From contig JAUYUB010000001.1 in NCBI GenBank assembly GCA_030692765.1, forward strand, positions 105,032 through 169,031: 64,000 bases of DNA, written 5' to 3'. A program made the translations under genes and the position numbers. This document shows positions 50,297-59,689 of the stretch, one piece after another (positions within the stretch are counted from its first letter, which is position 1; each line of letters starts with the position of its first letter). Below the pieces are notes generated by a model, which was not told the DNA's origin, did no database searches, and saw only the letters and a list, made by a program, of their open reading frames with translations. This DNA is from Sulfuricurvum sp. (lineage in GTDB: Bacteria > Campylobacterota > Campylobacteria > Campylobacterales > Sulfurimonadaceae).

Positions 50297-52477
50297 CTAA
50301 AAAGATTCCAGTTCACTCATAATGGTATCGATAAGGGTAATCCCTTTATCCGTTTCAAGCTTCTCAACATATTCTTTGAGTTTACCTATCTTCTCAGTAA
50401 ATAGTTCATTGGTATACTCCACAAATATTCCCAATGCTTTTGTATCGATCATCATTCCATTCTTCAGCTCTTTTTTGAGGTTTTGGAGCTTGATGGCCAT
50501 TTGTACAGAGTCGAGACGTTTTTTTCGAACGGCTGGTTTAACTTCTTTTGCCAAATGAGTTTCGAATATTTTTAGCGTCTCATTAAGTATGGTTTCACAC
50601 TTTACAAATCCTGCTTCTATTTCGGAGAAGTTTTCATCTTTTGCCGCTTCCTCGAGCTGTCTTGCAATTTCTTGCAGTTTGAGTGCACCCACATTTCCTG
50701 CGGCACCTTTAAGCGAATGAGCATGCAGTTGCGCATCGTGGCTGTTGTTTTCTTTCAAAGATTTTACCAGTGCTGAGAGAGCGTTAGGTCCATCATTCAT
50801 AAACGATTTTATAATCTTGTTCAATAAAACACCATTGTTTCCTAAACGATGTAAAGCATCTGCTTCATCCCACAAGGCAAGATCGGCTGATACTGCTTTC
50901 TTTATGACAGCTTGTTTATGATTTGATTGAACAGGTTTTTCTCCCTTTAAAATCCATTTTATCAATGCTGATTTTAAGACAGAGAGATTGATCGGTTTGG
51001 CAATATAATCGTCCATTCCGGCAAGCGTGCATTTCTCACGATCCCCTTGCATGGCATTGGCAGTCATGGCAATGATAGGAAGCTGTTTATTCTCTTCACC
51101 CGCTTTTCCCACACGTATAGCATGTGTTGCGTCGTATCCATCCATTTCAGGCATCTGGCAGTCCATCAAGACAATAGAATATGGTTGACTGTCAGTGGAG
51201 ATTTGGATGGCTTCTAGTGCTTCTAAGCCGTTAGATACGATATCTGCGTAGAGCCCTAAACTATTAAGCATCCCTTGTGCTACAAGCTGATTGGTAGTGT
51301 TGTCTTCAACAAGAAGAATTCGGATATCTGATGGCCAAGAAATACTATCTTGGTTAAATTCTTCTTCAGTGCTTTGAACAATAACTTGGTCACTTCCAAG
51401 CCCAACCTTTAAATCCACACTAAAGGTACTTCCCTCTCCTGGAATACTCGTAGCACTAACGAAGCCCCCCATAAGTGCGCACAATTTTTTGACGATCGAG
51501 AGTCCTAGCCCCGTTCCTCCGTATTTACGGGTTGTTGACCCATCGGCTTGGGTAAATGCTTCAAACAAAGTATCAATCTTTTCATACGCAATCCCTATAC
51601 CCGTATCAATAACATCGATACGCAAACGTCCATATCTTTCATCTTCTTTTTTAAGAGAGGCTTGGATTTTAATGTGCCCTTCGTGAGTAAATTTCAGAGC
51701 ATTACCTGCAAGATTGGAAAGTATCTGACGAAGACGTCCTGGATCACTGATGATGTTTGGATACATAATATTATCAGTATCAAGGATAAGTTTTAACCCT
51801 TTTTCTTTTCCTTTGAACTCAGTAAACTCTGCAAAAACTTCCAATTCGTGCTTGAGATCAAACTCAAGCATTTCCAACTCCATCTTACCCGCTTCGATCT
51901 TGGAGAAGTCGAGAATATCATTGATGAGTCCAAGAAGGGATGTAGCACTGCTTTGAGCCACATGAATACGATGACGTTGTGAGTCATCTAATTTGCTTTT
52001 TTCAAGCAATCCTAACATCCCTAATACGCCATTCATAGGTGTTCGTATCTCATGGCTCATGGCGGCCAAAAATTCAGACTTTGCACGTTCTGATGCTTGG
52101 GCAGCTTCTTTGGCTTTCAGTAGCTCAGCCTCAAATCGACTGCGTTCATGTGCCACAAAAAATACCCAAGAGTAGCTTTCTTGGCCATTATAAAAACTCC
52201 TCTGACAGTTGACCAATACGGGAATAGATTGTTTTTGGCTGTCATAGATCTGCATGTGGATTTCTTGAACTTGTGCTTCATGATACAAAATTGGCCAAAG
52301 GTGTGTCTGTAAAAAAATACGGCTCGCAGGGGGAAGCAAATCATTTAGGGACTTTTTATCCCATTCTTCAGCATACCCTCCCACTAATTGCAATAAATTA
52401 GTATTAGCCATAAATATATGGCCCATGGCATCAGTAATCAATACAGGACAAGGCAGTTGATCAATCAAATTGTTCAT
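50297..52477 (-). CDS. PAS-containing hybrid sensor histidine kinase with REC and Hpt domains
   Basis: This is 726 residues without clear membrane helices, so it is cytoplasmic. A PAS domain (about 1-115) is followed by a HisKA domain (His142 in AAMSHEIRTPMNG), an ATPase domain (GLGLSIVKKLCALMGGF), a receiver (VLMDCQMPEMDGYDATH) and an Hpt domain (LHAHSLKGAAGNVGALK). The C-terminal 90 residues are unknown. It is a phosphorelay kinase of the BarA type. The ATG at 52477 is preferred over a TTG at 52486. Its upstream gene is an RsbQ-like hydrolase 18 nt away, so the pair is co-transcribed. RsbQ-like proteins are known partners of PAS-domain signalling proteins. Confidence 0.9.
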   Translation of the reverse strand: MNNLIDQLPCPVLITDAMGHIFMANTNLLQLVGGYAEEWDKKSLNDLLPPASRIFLQTHLWPILYHEAQVQEIHMQIYDSQKQSIPVLVNCQRSFYNGQESYSWVFFVAHERSRFEAELLKAKEAAQASERAKSEFLAAMSHEIRTPMNGVLGMLGLLEKSKLDDSQRHRIHVAQSSATSLLGLINDILDFSKIEAGKMELEMLEFDLKHELEVFAEFTEFKGKEKGLKLILDTDNIMYPNIISDPGRLRQILSNLAGNALKFTHEGHIKIQASLKKEDERYGRLRIDVIDTGIGIAYEKIDTLFEAFTQADGSTTRKYGGTGLGLSIVKKLCALMGGFVSATSIPGEGSTFSVDLKVGLGSDQVIVQSTEEEFNQDSISWPSDIRILLVEDNTTNQLVAQGMLNSLGLYADIVSNGLEALEAIQISTDSQPYSIVLMDCQMPEMDGYDATHAIRVGKAGEENKQLPIIAMTANAMQGDREKCTLAGMDDYIAKPINLSVLKSALIKWILKGEKPVQSNHKQAVIKKAVSADLALWDEADALHRLGNNGVLLNKIIKSFMNDGPNALSALVKSLKENNSHDAQLHAHSLKGAAGNVGALKLQEIARQLEEAAKDENFSEIEAGFVKCETILNETLKIFETHLAKEVKPAVRKKRLDSVQMAIKLQNLKKELKNGMMIDTKALGIFVEYTNELFTEKIGKLKEYVEKLETDKGITLIDTIMSELESF

Positions 52478-52495
52478 ATAATTCAAATTGCCTTG

Positions 52496-53308
52496 TTAGC
52501 CCAAAGAAGCAGTATCAAAATATTCTCTCATAGCTTCTATAACCAACTCTGGATGACTCATGTGCCCACAATGACCAGCTACATCAATTACTTTATAGGT
52601 ACTGTTTTTCAAGGTTTTATGCATATGATCTCCTACTCCAAGTGGCGCCAGCGTATCTCTGCTGTGTTGAAGAATTAACGAAGGGCAAGTAACCAATGGC
52701 AAGTCAGCACGATTGTCCGAGAAAAAAGTGGTTTTGGCAAATACTCGTGCTACCTGCGGGTCCGTAGAGCAAAAACTCTCGGACAATTCACGTGATACTT
52801 TTTCTCCGCCGCCTTCACCCGATACCACAGGAGCCAAATAGTTAGCCCAGCCTATGTAGTTTTGATCCATTAGAGAGAGTAACCCCTCCAAGTCTTCACG
52901 TTCAAAACCTCCCAAATACTCAGGCGGATGATTCAAAAAACACGGAGATGGCCCTATGAGAACCATACGATCAAACAGTTCAGGACGTGCAATCGAAGCC
53001 AGTAATCCTGCACTGCAGCTGACCGAATGGCCGACAAATATGACACCGCTATGTAAATCAAGTGCATCACATACATCCAGAATATCCTGAGCATAGCCTT
53101 GTAAGCTGGAATATCGTTTACTGTCAAACGAGGCCAAATCAGATTTTCCACTGCCAACATAATCAAATAAAACTTGTCGGTGAGTAGAACTAAAAGCAGG
53201 GGTAATTCGATCCCACATTCTCTGGCTGCAACCAAACCCATGAGCATAGAGGATTACGGAACCTTTATCACCTATTACATGTACATTATTTCGCTTGATA
53301 ATATTCAT
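52496..53308 (-). CDS. RsbQ-like alpha/beta hydrolase
   Basis: This is a 270-residue alpha/beta hydrolase of the RsbQ/KAI2/D14 family. The catalytic triad is visible: Ser in VIFVGHSVSCSAGLL, Asp in LQHSRDTLAPLG and His in VAGHCGHMSHPE. The oxyanion and substrate loop HGFGCSQRMWDRI and VLFDYVGSGKSDL are the RsbQ hallmarks. In Bacillus, RsbQ makes or hydrolyses a small molecule that is sensed by the PAS domain of RsbP. Here the gene directly precedes a PAS hybrid kinase, so an analogous small-molecule input is a fair inference. The ATG at 53308 has a GAGGAAG site. Confidence 0.87.
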   Translation of the reverse strand: MNIIKRNNVHVIGDKGSVILYAHGFGCSQRMWDRITPAFSSTHRQVLFDYVGSGKSDLASFDSKRYSSLQGYAQDILDVCDALDLHSGVIFVGHSVSCSAGLLASIARPELFDRMVLIGPSPCFLNHPPEYLGGFEREDLEGLLSLMDQNYIGWANYLAPVVSGEGGGEKVSRELSESFCSTDPQVARVFAKTTFFSDNRADLPLVTCPSLILQHSRDTLAPLGVGDHMHKTLKNSTYKVIDVAGHCGHMSHPELVIEAMREYFDTASLG

Positions 53309-53468
53309 ATCTTCCTCAATCTTATTAGCGCATCTATTTTGTTACATTGTAGCATTTATATTTCGATAGTGTATAATTTTTTTAAAATAGTTTCCAAAGC
53401 TTATCCAACCTTTAAAGCTGTACTTGACTCATAAACCTCTTCACTTAAAAGGCTTAATCATAAACTCC

Positions 53469-54131
53469 ATGATCCTCCATGAAAATGATTCATTCATCAT
53501 CGCCTTCAAGCCCGCAGGGGTCAATTTCCACTCCGAAGAAGAAGCAGGCTTCGTCGTTCAGGTAAGCCAGCAGATCGGCATGGCACTCTTCCCCGTCCAT
53601 CGCCTCGATAAAATGACCTCAGGGTTGGTGATCTTAGCCAAAACCTCCGAAGCAGCTGCACTGTTTGGGAAAATGTTTGAGAATCGTGAAGTGGAAAAAT
53701 ATTATCTCGCCATCAGTATGCGCAAACCCAAGAAAAAAATGGGCTGGGTGAAAGCTGACATGGGAGCAGCCAGGCGGGGTGATTACAAGCTTTTACCTAC
53801 TATGAACAATCCCGCCATTACCCAATTTATCAGCTGTGCTCTACGTACCCATGAACGCTTTTTTCTCATCAAACCCCATACAGGCAAGACCCATCAGATC
53901 CGCGTTGCTCTCAAAAGTCTGGGCTCTCCCTGTGCCGGAGATGTACGCTACGCCAATGCCGACGAAGCCCGAAAAGAAGATCGCGGCTATCTGCACGCCT
54001 ATGCTCTGCGTTTTAGCCTGTATGATGAAGCATTTGAGTTTGTTTCACCGCCCGATGAGGGGGAACGGTTTATCAGTCAGGAATGTAAAACACACCTACA
54101 GCAATGGCTTCAGCCCTGGTCGCAGTTTTAA
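53469..54131 (+). CDS. RluA-family pseudouridine synthase without S4 domain
   Basis: This is 220 residues. The start at ATG 53469 is preferred; the frame is open upstream from a TTG. There is no S4 domain. The catalytic domain has FPVHRLDKMTSGLVILAKTS (active-site Asp) and KPHTGKTHQIRVALKSLGSP. The short length and missing S4 domain are typical of TruC/RluA-like enzymes that act on tRNA or rRNA. The exact site is not evident. It is divergent from the RsbQ-like gene and stands 116 nt before the FAD-oxidoreductase gene. Confidence 0.86.
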   Translation: MILHENDSFIIAFKPAGVNFHSEEEAGFVVQVSQQIGMALFPVHRLDKMTSGLVILAKTSEAAALFGKMFENREVEKYYLAISMRKPKKKMGWVKADMGAARRGDYKLLPTMNNPAITQFISCALRTHERFFLIKPHTGKTHQIRVALKSLGSPCAGDVRYANADEARKEDRGYLHAYALRFSLYDEAFEFVSPPDEGERFISQECKTHLQQWLQPWSQF

Positions 54132-54170
54132 TCCCTGCTGTTTAAATGTTAAATCATCACATCTAATACC

Positions 54171-54194
54171 AATCGCCAAAAAACCTCTACGAAT
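54171..54194 (+). repeat. Copy 1 of a 24-nt intergenic motif
   Basis: AATCGCCA, then 5 bases, then CCTCTACGAAT. It differs from copy 2 (62659-62682) at 2 of 24 positions. It lies 53 nt upstream of the FAD-oxidoreductase ATG at 54248. It may be an operator or a promoter for an alternative sigma factor. Confidence 0.6.
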
Positions 54195-54247
54195 AAAAAC
54201 TCTAAAATGGGAGAATATCTTCATATCTTTTTGGAAATGAGTTTATA

Positions 54248-55675
54248 ATGCGAGAATATGCGGTTTTAGGCGGTGGAATCGGGGGATGCACCTCAGCAGC
54301 ACTGCTTAATGAATATGGTCATGATGTAGTCTTGCTGGAAAAAGAACCAAATCTTGGAGGATGTGCTTCTACTTTCAGCCATGCTGGTCACCACTACAAT
54401 GCAGGAGCCACCACTCTCGCAGGATATCATGAAGGCGGAATCGTTCGAAATCTTTTTGAAAAAGTCGGTGTTGTACCCAACCTCATAGCAACCGATCCTG
54501 GCATTGTCGTGCTTCAAGGTACATATGAGATCAAACGGTTTATGAATCTAGAACAGTTTGTGGATGAACTGCAACATAGCCATCCGCATTCAAAACACAC
54601 TGAGTTTTGGAATCTTGTACACGAGATAGGAAAAACTTTTTATGCTCTGAATGGGCACTATTATTCCAATCAGTCATTTCAAAAAAAACTGTTCTCACTG
54701 CTGAGTTTCACCCCGATGCTTAAAAAGTTCTGGCCCTATCTTTGGAAAGATGCCCGTAGTTTTATCCAACATTTTTATGGCGGTATTACCTCGGACTATC
54801 TTGATTTTTTAGATGCACAGATTTTGATAGTTGCGCAAAGCACAAGCGATAGAATCAATTTTTTCACAGCCGCCGTATCTCTTGGATACACTTTCAACGA
54901 AACACACTATGTTTTGGGTGGCATGGGGACCCTGTGCGATACCCTCACCTCAAAGGTGGCTGATGTTCGCAGACACTGTGCAGTTGATGTAATACGCAAA
55001 AAAAAAGACCGTTACATCCTCTCAACCCACCATGGACAAATCGAAGCTAAAAATCTTATCATGGGGACCTCTCACTATGAAAGCTCGTCATGGTTTAATG
55101 ACACAGCCATCAAAAAGTATTACAACCGCTACGAAAAACTCAATAATCATCAAAGCGCTTTTGTCCTCTATCTGACCCTGAAATCCAAACGGTCTTTCCA
55201 TCACCATTATCAGATCATTACCCAAAATCTCATTCCGCATACGATTTCAAAAGCTCTATTCATCTCATTTAGTGATGTCTGCGATACCCAGATCGCACCT
55301 CTTGGACATTACAGTGTCACAGCATCCATACACACCGATGCACGCTGCTGGACAGATATTGAACCCTCGCTTTATCAACGACAGAAAAAGGAGCTTACCC
55401 AATTGCTTCAGACCCTGATTTGTGATACACTTCACATCAATACAGACGAAATCATCAAAAGTTTCGCCGCAACACCAAAAACATTCAGTAAATACATAAA
55501 TCGAATCCAATTAGGAGGAAATGCATTGACTATGGACAATCTTCTTCCACGCCTTCCCTCCAATAATACCCCCGTACAAGGATTGTATCAAGTCGGTGAT
55601 ACTTCGTATGCCGCTCAAGGATGGCCAGGGGTGGCTATGGGTGCTATGAATTTAATGAAGCTTATCCATGAATGA
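54248..55675 (+). CDS. CrtI/CRTISO-like FAD-dependent oxidoreductase
   Basis: This is a 475-residue flavoprotein. The N-terminal FAD motif is AVLGGGIGGCTSAALLNEYG, followed by VLLEKEPNLGGCASTF. The C-terminal FAD contact is GLYQVGDTSYAAQGWPGVAM. The family includes phytoene desaturases and carotenoid isomerases as well as retinol saturases, but no carotenoid synthase (crtB) or related gene is adjacent. The substrate is therefore unknown, perhaps a polyene or lipid. A 24-nt motif stands upstream and the sensor kinase gene overlaps by 8 nt downstream. Confidence 0.85.
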   Translation: MREYAVLGGGIGGCTSAALLNEYGHDVVLLEKEPNLGGCASTFSHAGHHYNAGATTLAGYHEGGIVRNLFEKVGVVPNLIATDPGIVVLQGTYEIKRFMNLEQFVDELQHSHPHSKHTEFWNLVHEIGKTFYALNGHYYSNQSFQKKLFSLLSFTPMLKKFWPYLWKDARSFIQHFYGGITSDYLDFLDAQILIVAQSTSDRINFFTAAVSLGYTFNETHYVLGGMGTLCDTLTSKVADVRRHCAVDVIRKKKDRYILSTHHGQIEAKNLIMGTSHYESSSWFNDTAIKKYYNRYEKLNNHQSAFVLYLTLKSKRSFHHHYQIITQNLIPHTISKALFISFSDVCDTQIAPLGHYSVTASIHTDARCWTDIEPSLYQRQKKELTQLLQTLICDTLHINTDEIIKSFAATPKTFSKYINRIQLGGNALTMDNLLPRLPSNNTPVQGLYQVGDTSYAAQGWPGVAMGAMNLMKLIHE

Positions 55676-56687
55676 CCTAGAACTTCGTATCACTGTGCGC
55701 GACTGGTTGGGGATACTGCTCATAGGTATTTTATTCTCAGGCTTTTTATCGCTTTTGGGGTATTACCTGCTCAATCTTTCTACACTTCATGGAGCGTTAT
55801 TCGGGGTAACGCTTGGATTTTTCATCACGCTGTATTCACTTATTTTTATTTCGGCTATGAACCGCTACCTCCTTCCTCGTATCGGTAAAGTATGGTGGAA
55901 TACCATAGCGGTGTTTTTCTCTTTTTTATCCGGTTTCTTAGGAACACTCAGTACACATACCCTGGTTAAAACGACGCCACTTGTCACCATTGAGCTGTTT
56001 CATCTTCACCCGTTTCAAAGTTCTTCTATCATAGGGGGTTTGACCTATTTGATGGGAGTTTTAATATACCGACTGGTCAAAACCCGCAATGAAAAAGAGC
56101 ACATCGACACCCTTTTTGTCCAAAGCCGCGTCCGATCTTTGGAGACTCAGCTCAATCCTCATTTTCTCTATAATGCCCTTAATTCACTTGCGGAGCTCAT
56201 TCATCAAGACCCCAATAAAGCTGAAGCAGCGGTTCTTAAAATCTCAACCTTTTTACGTAATACCATGGGCGAAAACCCACTGATACCTCTTCGAGATGAG
56301 CTTCAAAACGTTCACGATTACATCGATCTCGAAAACATCCGTTTTGGAGGGCGCATTGCCATAGCTGTCGATACAGAAGATAAAGCAAAGAGTATCTTGA
56401 TCCCGAAGTTTTCCATTCAACTGCTGTGCGAAAATGCCATTAAACATGGTTTTAATACTGCATCACATGATTTTAATATCACAATCCAAATTACCTATAA
56501 AGAATCGCTACATATCCGTGTCAGCAACAACGGCCGCCCTATTGGCAACACAGTATTTGGTATCGGTCTTTCCAATTTACAAGAGCGATTGTCGCATTTG
56601 TGTAACGGACAACTCATCATCGAATCACTCAATCCGCCAACGTATCGTATCGAACAAAAGGAATGTCATGAAAATACTGATCGTTGA
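55668..56687 (+). CDS. LytS-family sensor histidine kinase
   Basis: This is a 339-residue membrane kinase. The N-terminal part has four hydrophobic segments (about residues 10-145) and no extended periplasmic loop. The histidine kinase domain (PF06580 type) has the phospho-acceptor region SLETQLNPHFLYNALNSLAE, and the ATPase part is in FGIGLSNLQERLSHLC. It works with a LytTR regulator, encoded next with a 20-nt overlap. It overlaps the flavoprotein gene by 8 nt at its start, so it belongs to the FAD-oxidoreductase operon. Confidence 0.88.
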   Translation: MNDLELRITVRDWLGILLIGILFSGFLSLLGYYLLNLSTLHGALFGVTLGFFITLYSLIFISAMNRYLLPRIGKVWWNTIAVFFSFLSGFLGTLSTHTLVKTTPLVTIELFHLHPFQSSSIIGGLTYLMGVLIYRLVKTRNEKEHIDTLFVQSRVRSLETQLNPHFLYNALNSLAELIHQDPNKAEAAVLKISTFLRNTMGENPLIPLRDELQNVHDYIDLENIRFGGRIAIAVDTEDKAKSILIPKFSIQLLCENAIKHGFNTASHDFNITIQITYKESLHIRVSNNGRPIGNTVFGIGLSNLQERLSHLCNGQLIIESLNPPTYRIEQKECHENTDR

Positions 56688-57369
56688 TGATGAGCCCTTG
56701 GCTCTCTCACGTTTACAGCGCTTACTTGGTACGCTTGGACACACCTCTATTACAATGGCTTCAAGCGGATTTGAAGCTCTTGGGCTTGCAGAACAGCATG
56801 ATTTCGATATCGTCTTTTTAGATATCTCCATGTCCGATATGGACGGAATCGAACTGGGGTATGCTCTTCGTTATGCCCATGAAGAGATAGCAATCGTCTA
56901 CCAAAGCGCCCACGAGAACTATGCACTCAAAGCCTTTGACGTTGGAGCAGTCGACTATCTTCTAAAACCCTATACCGTTGAATCCCTAGAGCGTTCCATC
57001 GAACGTGTCAGTGCGAAAAAAACGCCCAAAGAGCTTCGACTCATCTCAAAAATGGGTGACACGCACTGTTTACTTCGTCCAGAGGATATTTATTATGTTA
57101 AAGCCGATTTGACCGAAGTCATTTTTCGCACCGTTGAAGGATTCTCGTATTATCCGAAAAAAATATCCGAAGTCGAAACAATACTTGCATCTTATGAGTT
57201 TTTACGGGTACACCGTTCCTATCTCATCAATCTCAACCGCATTAAAGAGATGGAAACCATCGACCAAAGCCGAATCAGCTTTACGTTCGATGGCGTCAAA
57301 GAGTCCATCGAAAGCTCCAAAGACGGGGCTAAACATTTTCGCAACCTTTACAAGGGAGACAAATCATGA
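56668..57369 (+). CDS. LytTR-type response regulator
   Basis: This is a 233-residue protein with a receiver domain (residues about 1-115; phospho-acceptor Asp in DIVFLDISMSDMDGIEL) and a C-terminal LytTR DNA-binding domain (about 130-230; LRPEDIYYVKADLTEVIFRT and FLRVHRSYLINLNRIKEM). LytTR regulators bind pairs of short direct repeats upstream of target genes. The ATG at 56668 lies inside the kinase gene, so the two are coupled. The next gene starts 4 nt before its stop. Target sites are unknown; the 24-nt motif copies at 54171 and 62659 are candidates to test. Confidence 0.9.
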   Translation: MKILIVDDEPLALSRLQRLLGTLGHTSITMASSGFEALGLAEQHDFDIVFLDISMSDMDGIELGYALRYAHEEIAIVYQSAHENYALKAFDVGAVDYLLKPYTVESLERSIERVSAKKTPKELRLISKMGDTHCLLRPEDIYYVKADLTEVIFRTVEGFSYYPKKISEVETILASYEFLRVHRSYLINLNRIKEMETIDQSRISFTFDGVKESIESSKDGAKHFRNLYKGDKS

Positions 57370-58313
57370 AACTAGCCATATCTGCATGCCTTTTGGGAGA
57401 AAATATCCGCTTTGACGGAGGTCATAAGCGTGACCGGTTTATCACCGATCAATTAAGCGATTTTTCTGAGTTCATCCCTTTTTGCCCCGAAGATTTGGCT
57501 TTTGGTACGCCGCGTCCTTCCGTACGTCTCGTCAACATTCAAGGAGATATACGGGTTCATTCCAATAAAACGGGAGATGATCTGACCGACGCACTCCAAC
57601 AAACAAGCCGTAATGAACTCTCAAAGCTTGACTCGCAATCACTGTGCGGAATCATTTTCAAATCCAAATCACCCAGTTGTGGGATGAAATCTGCCAAAAT
57701 GTACCTCGAGAATGGGTTTACAGAGGGAAAAGAGGATGGGGTATTTGCACGTTTATGCCGTGAGCGGTATCCTCTGCTTCCTATGGAGGAAGAAGGACGA
57801 CTGGAAGATGCATGGCTGAGAGAAAATTTCGTTATGCAGATTTTTGCCTACGATGCCTATGAACAATTTAAAGCCAGCTCACCTGCAATGGCAGATCTTG
57901 TGCGATTTCATACTGTCCATAAATTCATGCTGCAAGCCAAAGACGAGAAGCTCTACCGAGAACTTGGCAACATTGTCGGCAATCGTGAGGGCTTCTCGTT
58001 TGAAGCGATACTTGGCATGTACGAATTGGGATTCAAAACCGCTATTTCTCGTAAAAGCTCCATCAAAAAAACACGTAATGTCTTAGAACATTTAGTCGGA
58101 TTTTTCAAAAAAGAGCTTACTAAAAGTGAAAAAGAGACCCTTCATACGCAAATAAGCGATTATGCCAATAAAATCATCCCGCTGATTGTCCCTCTCTCGA
58201 CGATCCATCTGTATGCGCAAAAATACAAAACAACCTATTTACTCGATCAAACGTTTTTGAACCCATACCCTAAAACCCTCGCATTGCGCTCTCATATCAA
58301 CAGCGGTAAATAA
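57366..58313 (+). CDS. DUF523-DUF1722 fusion protein
   Basis: This is a 315-residue protein. The DUF523 part (about 1-150) has conserved Cys 8 (SACLLGENIRFDGGHKRD), Cys 40 (PFCPEDLAFGTPRP) and Cys 105 (KSPSCGM), the layout of the [4Fe-4S] thiouracil desulfurase TudS family. The C-terminal DUF1722 (YbgA-like) domain follows (about 190-310). YbgA-type genes are often next to photolyase genes, and so is this one, 2 nt before phr. A desulfurase or nucleotide-metabolic role is possible, but the function of DUF1722 is not known. It is coupled to the LytTR gene by a 4-nt overlap. Confidence 0.86.
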   Translation: MKLAISACLLGENIRFDGGHKRDRFITDQLSDFSEFIPFCPEDLAFGTPRPSVRLVNIQGDIRVHSNKTGDDLTDALQQTSRNELSKLDSQSLCGIIFKSKSPSCGMKSAKMYLENGFTEGKEDGVFARLCRERYPLLPMEEEGRLEDAWLRENFVMQIFAYDAYEQFKASSPAMADLVRFHTVHKFMLQAKDEKLYRELGNIVGNREGFSFEAILGMYELGFKTAISRKSSIKKTRNVLEHLVGFFKKELTKSEKETLHTQISDYANKIIPLIVPLSTIHLYAQKYKTTYLLDQTFLNPYPKTLALRSHINSGK

Positions 58314-58315
58314 TC

Positions 58316-59689
58316 ATGCGACGCATTTTATGGTTTCGGCGCGATCTTCGTGTCGATGATAATCCCCTTCTTTCTCAAGAGGCAGATGTACTTCCTATCT
58401 TTATTTTCGATACCAACATACTGGGAAAACTAAAATCCAATGACCGACGTGTAACGTTCATCTTTAATGCCGTATTGCAGTTAAAAGAAGATCTTCGACT
58501 CCGCGGGCTTGATCTTGCCATTTTTTCTGGTAAACCTACGGACGTCTTTGACTGGATATTGAACACTGGAAGCTATCATGAGGTCTGCGCATCGGGTGAT
58601 TATGATGCTTATGCCCGTGAACGGGATCGTGATATTTCATTGAAACTTCCGTTTGTCTATCTGCATGATACATATATTTTCAAACCGCAGGATGTTCTCA
58701 AAAACGACGGTACACCCTATCTCGTCTTTACTCCTTATTATAAACGCTCCCAAACGATCTTCAAACCTGAACACATGGCAGAATATCTTCCTACCAATCA
58801 GCAAAAAATCGCGTTTGATTACGATGCGATTCATGCGATCACAGATTACGATCATACCCTTCTTCCCCTATCTCTTACCTCTCTTGGATTCGAGACTCAA
58901 GAGCTCTCATCATGGCAAAAAACACCTCCTATGGAAAAACTATCACACTTTGCATCCAAACTCGATATGTACTCAAAAAATCGTGATTTCATCTCTATAA
59001 ACGGGACTTCCGAATTAAGTACCGAGCTGCGTTTTGGAACACTTTCCATCCGCTCACTCTTACGATGGCTAACCCTGCAAAAAAAATCAGGGATAAATAT
59101 CGAGCCGTTTTTTCGTCAGCTAATCTTTCGGGATTTTTATGCCATGTTACTGGCCCATTATCCTCATTTAGCATGGAAAAATTTTCGATATAATTTCAAA
59201 GGTGTAGAAGATGAAGAAAAATTTCATGCTTTTATTAGCGCCCAAACAGGTGTTCCCATTATCGATGCCGGAGTTCGTCAACTGATCGATACAGGAGAGA
59301 TGCACAACCGTGTTCGGATGATATGCGGCTCGTTTTTTACCAAAAACCTTCTTCTCCCATGGCAGTGGGGGGAACGTTTTTTCGCTGAGCATCTGATGGA
59401 CTATGACGCAAGCTCTAATATTCTTTCATGGCAGTGGTGTGCGGGAACCGGAGTCGATCCACAACCTTATTTTCGTATTTTTAATCCCTATACGCAAACC
59501 GGTAAATTTGATAAAGAGGGAATCTACATTAAAAAATACCTTCCAAAACTGCAGACAACCCCTGCAAAATTCTTTGCAGACGAATCGTTACTAAAACAAT
59601 ACGTTATTTTAGGATATCCGCAACCGATTGTGGATCATAAAACAAGCTCAAAACAGGCATTAGACCATTTCCGATCATCGGTACCATAA
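58316..59689 (+). CDS. phrB: Deoxyribodipyrimidine photolyase
   Basis: This is a 457-residue class I CPD photolyase. The N-terminal domain begins ILWFRRDLRVDDNPLLSQEA, an antenna-binding part, and the FAD domain has INGTSELSTELRFGTLSIRS, then TGEMHNRVRMICGSFF and SWQWCAGTGVDPQPYFRIFN. It repairs UV-induced pyrimidine dimers with blue light. It overlaps by 15 nt the end of the UbiB-like gene on the other strand. It is the last gene of the FAD-oxidoreductase-LytS-LytTR-DUF523 unit. A photolyase in a chemolithotroph of dark habitats suggests occasional surface exposure. Confidence 0.95.
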   Translation: MRRILWFRRDLRVDDNPLLSQEADVLPIFIFDTNILGKLKSNDRRVTFIFNAVLQLKEDLRLRGLDLAIFSGKPTDVFDWILNTGSYHEVCASGDYDAYARERDRDISLKLPFVYLHDTYIFKPQDVLKNDGTPYLVFTPYYKRSQTIFKPEHMAEYLPTNQQKIAFDYDAIHAITDYDHTLLPLSLTSLGFETQELSSWQKTPPMEKLSHFASKLDMYSKNRDFISINGTSELSTELRFGTLSIRSLLRWLTLQKKSGINIEPFFRQLIFRDFYAMLLAHYPHLAWKNFRYNFKGVEDEEKFHAFISAQTGVPIIDAGVRQLIDTGEMHNRVRMICGSFFTKNLLLPWQWGERFFAEHLMDYDASSNILSWQWCAGTGVDPQPYFRIFNPYTQTGKFDKEGIYIKKYLPKLQTTPAKFFADESLLKQYVILGYPQPIVDHKTSSKQALDHFRSSVP

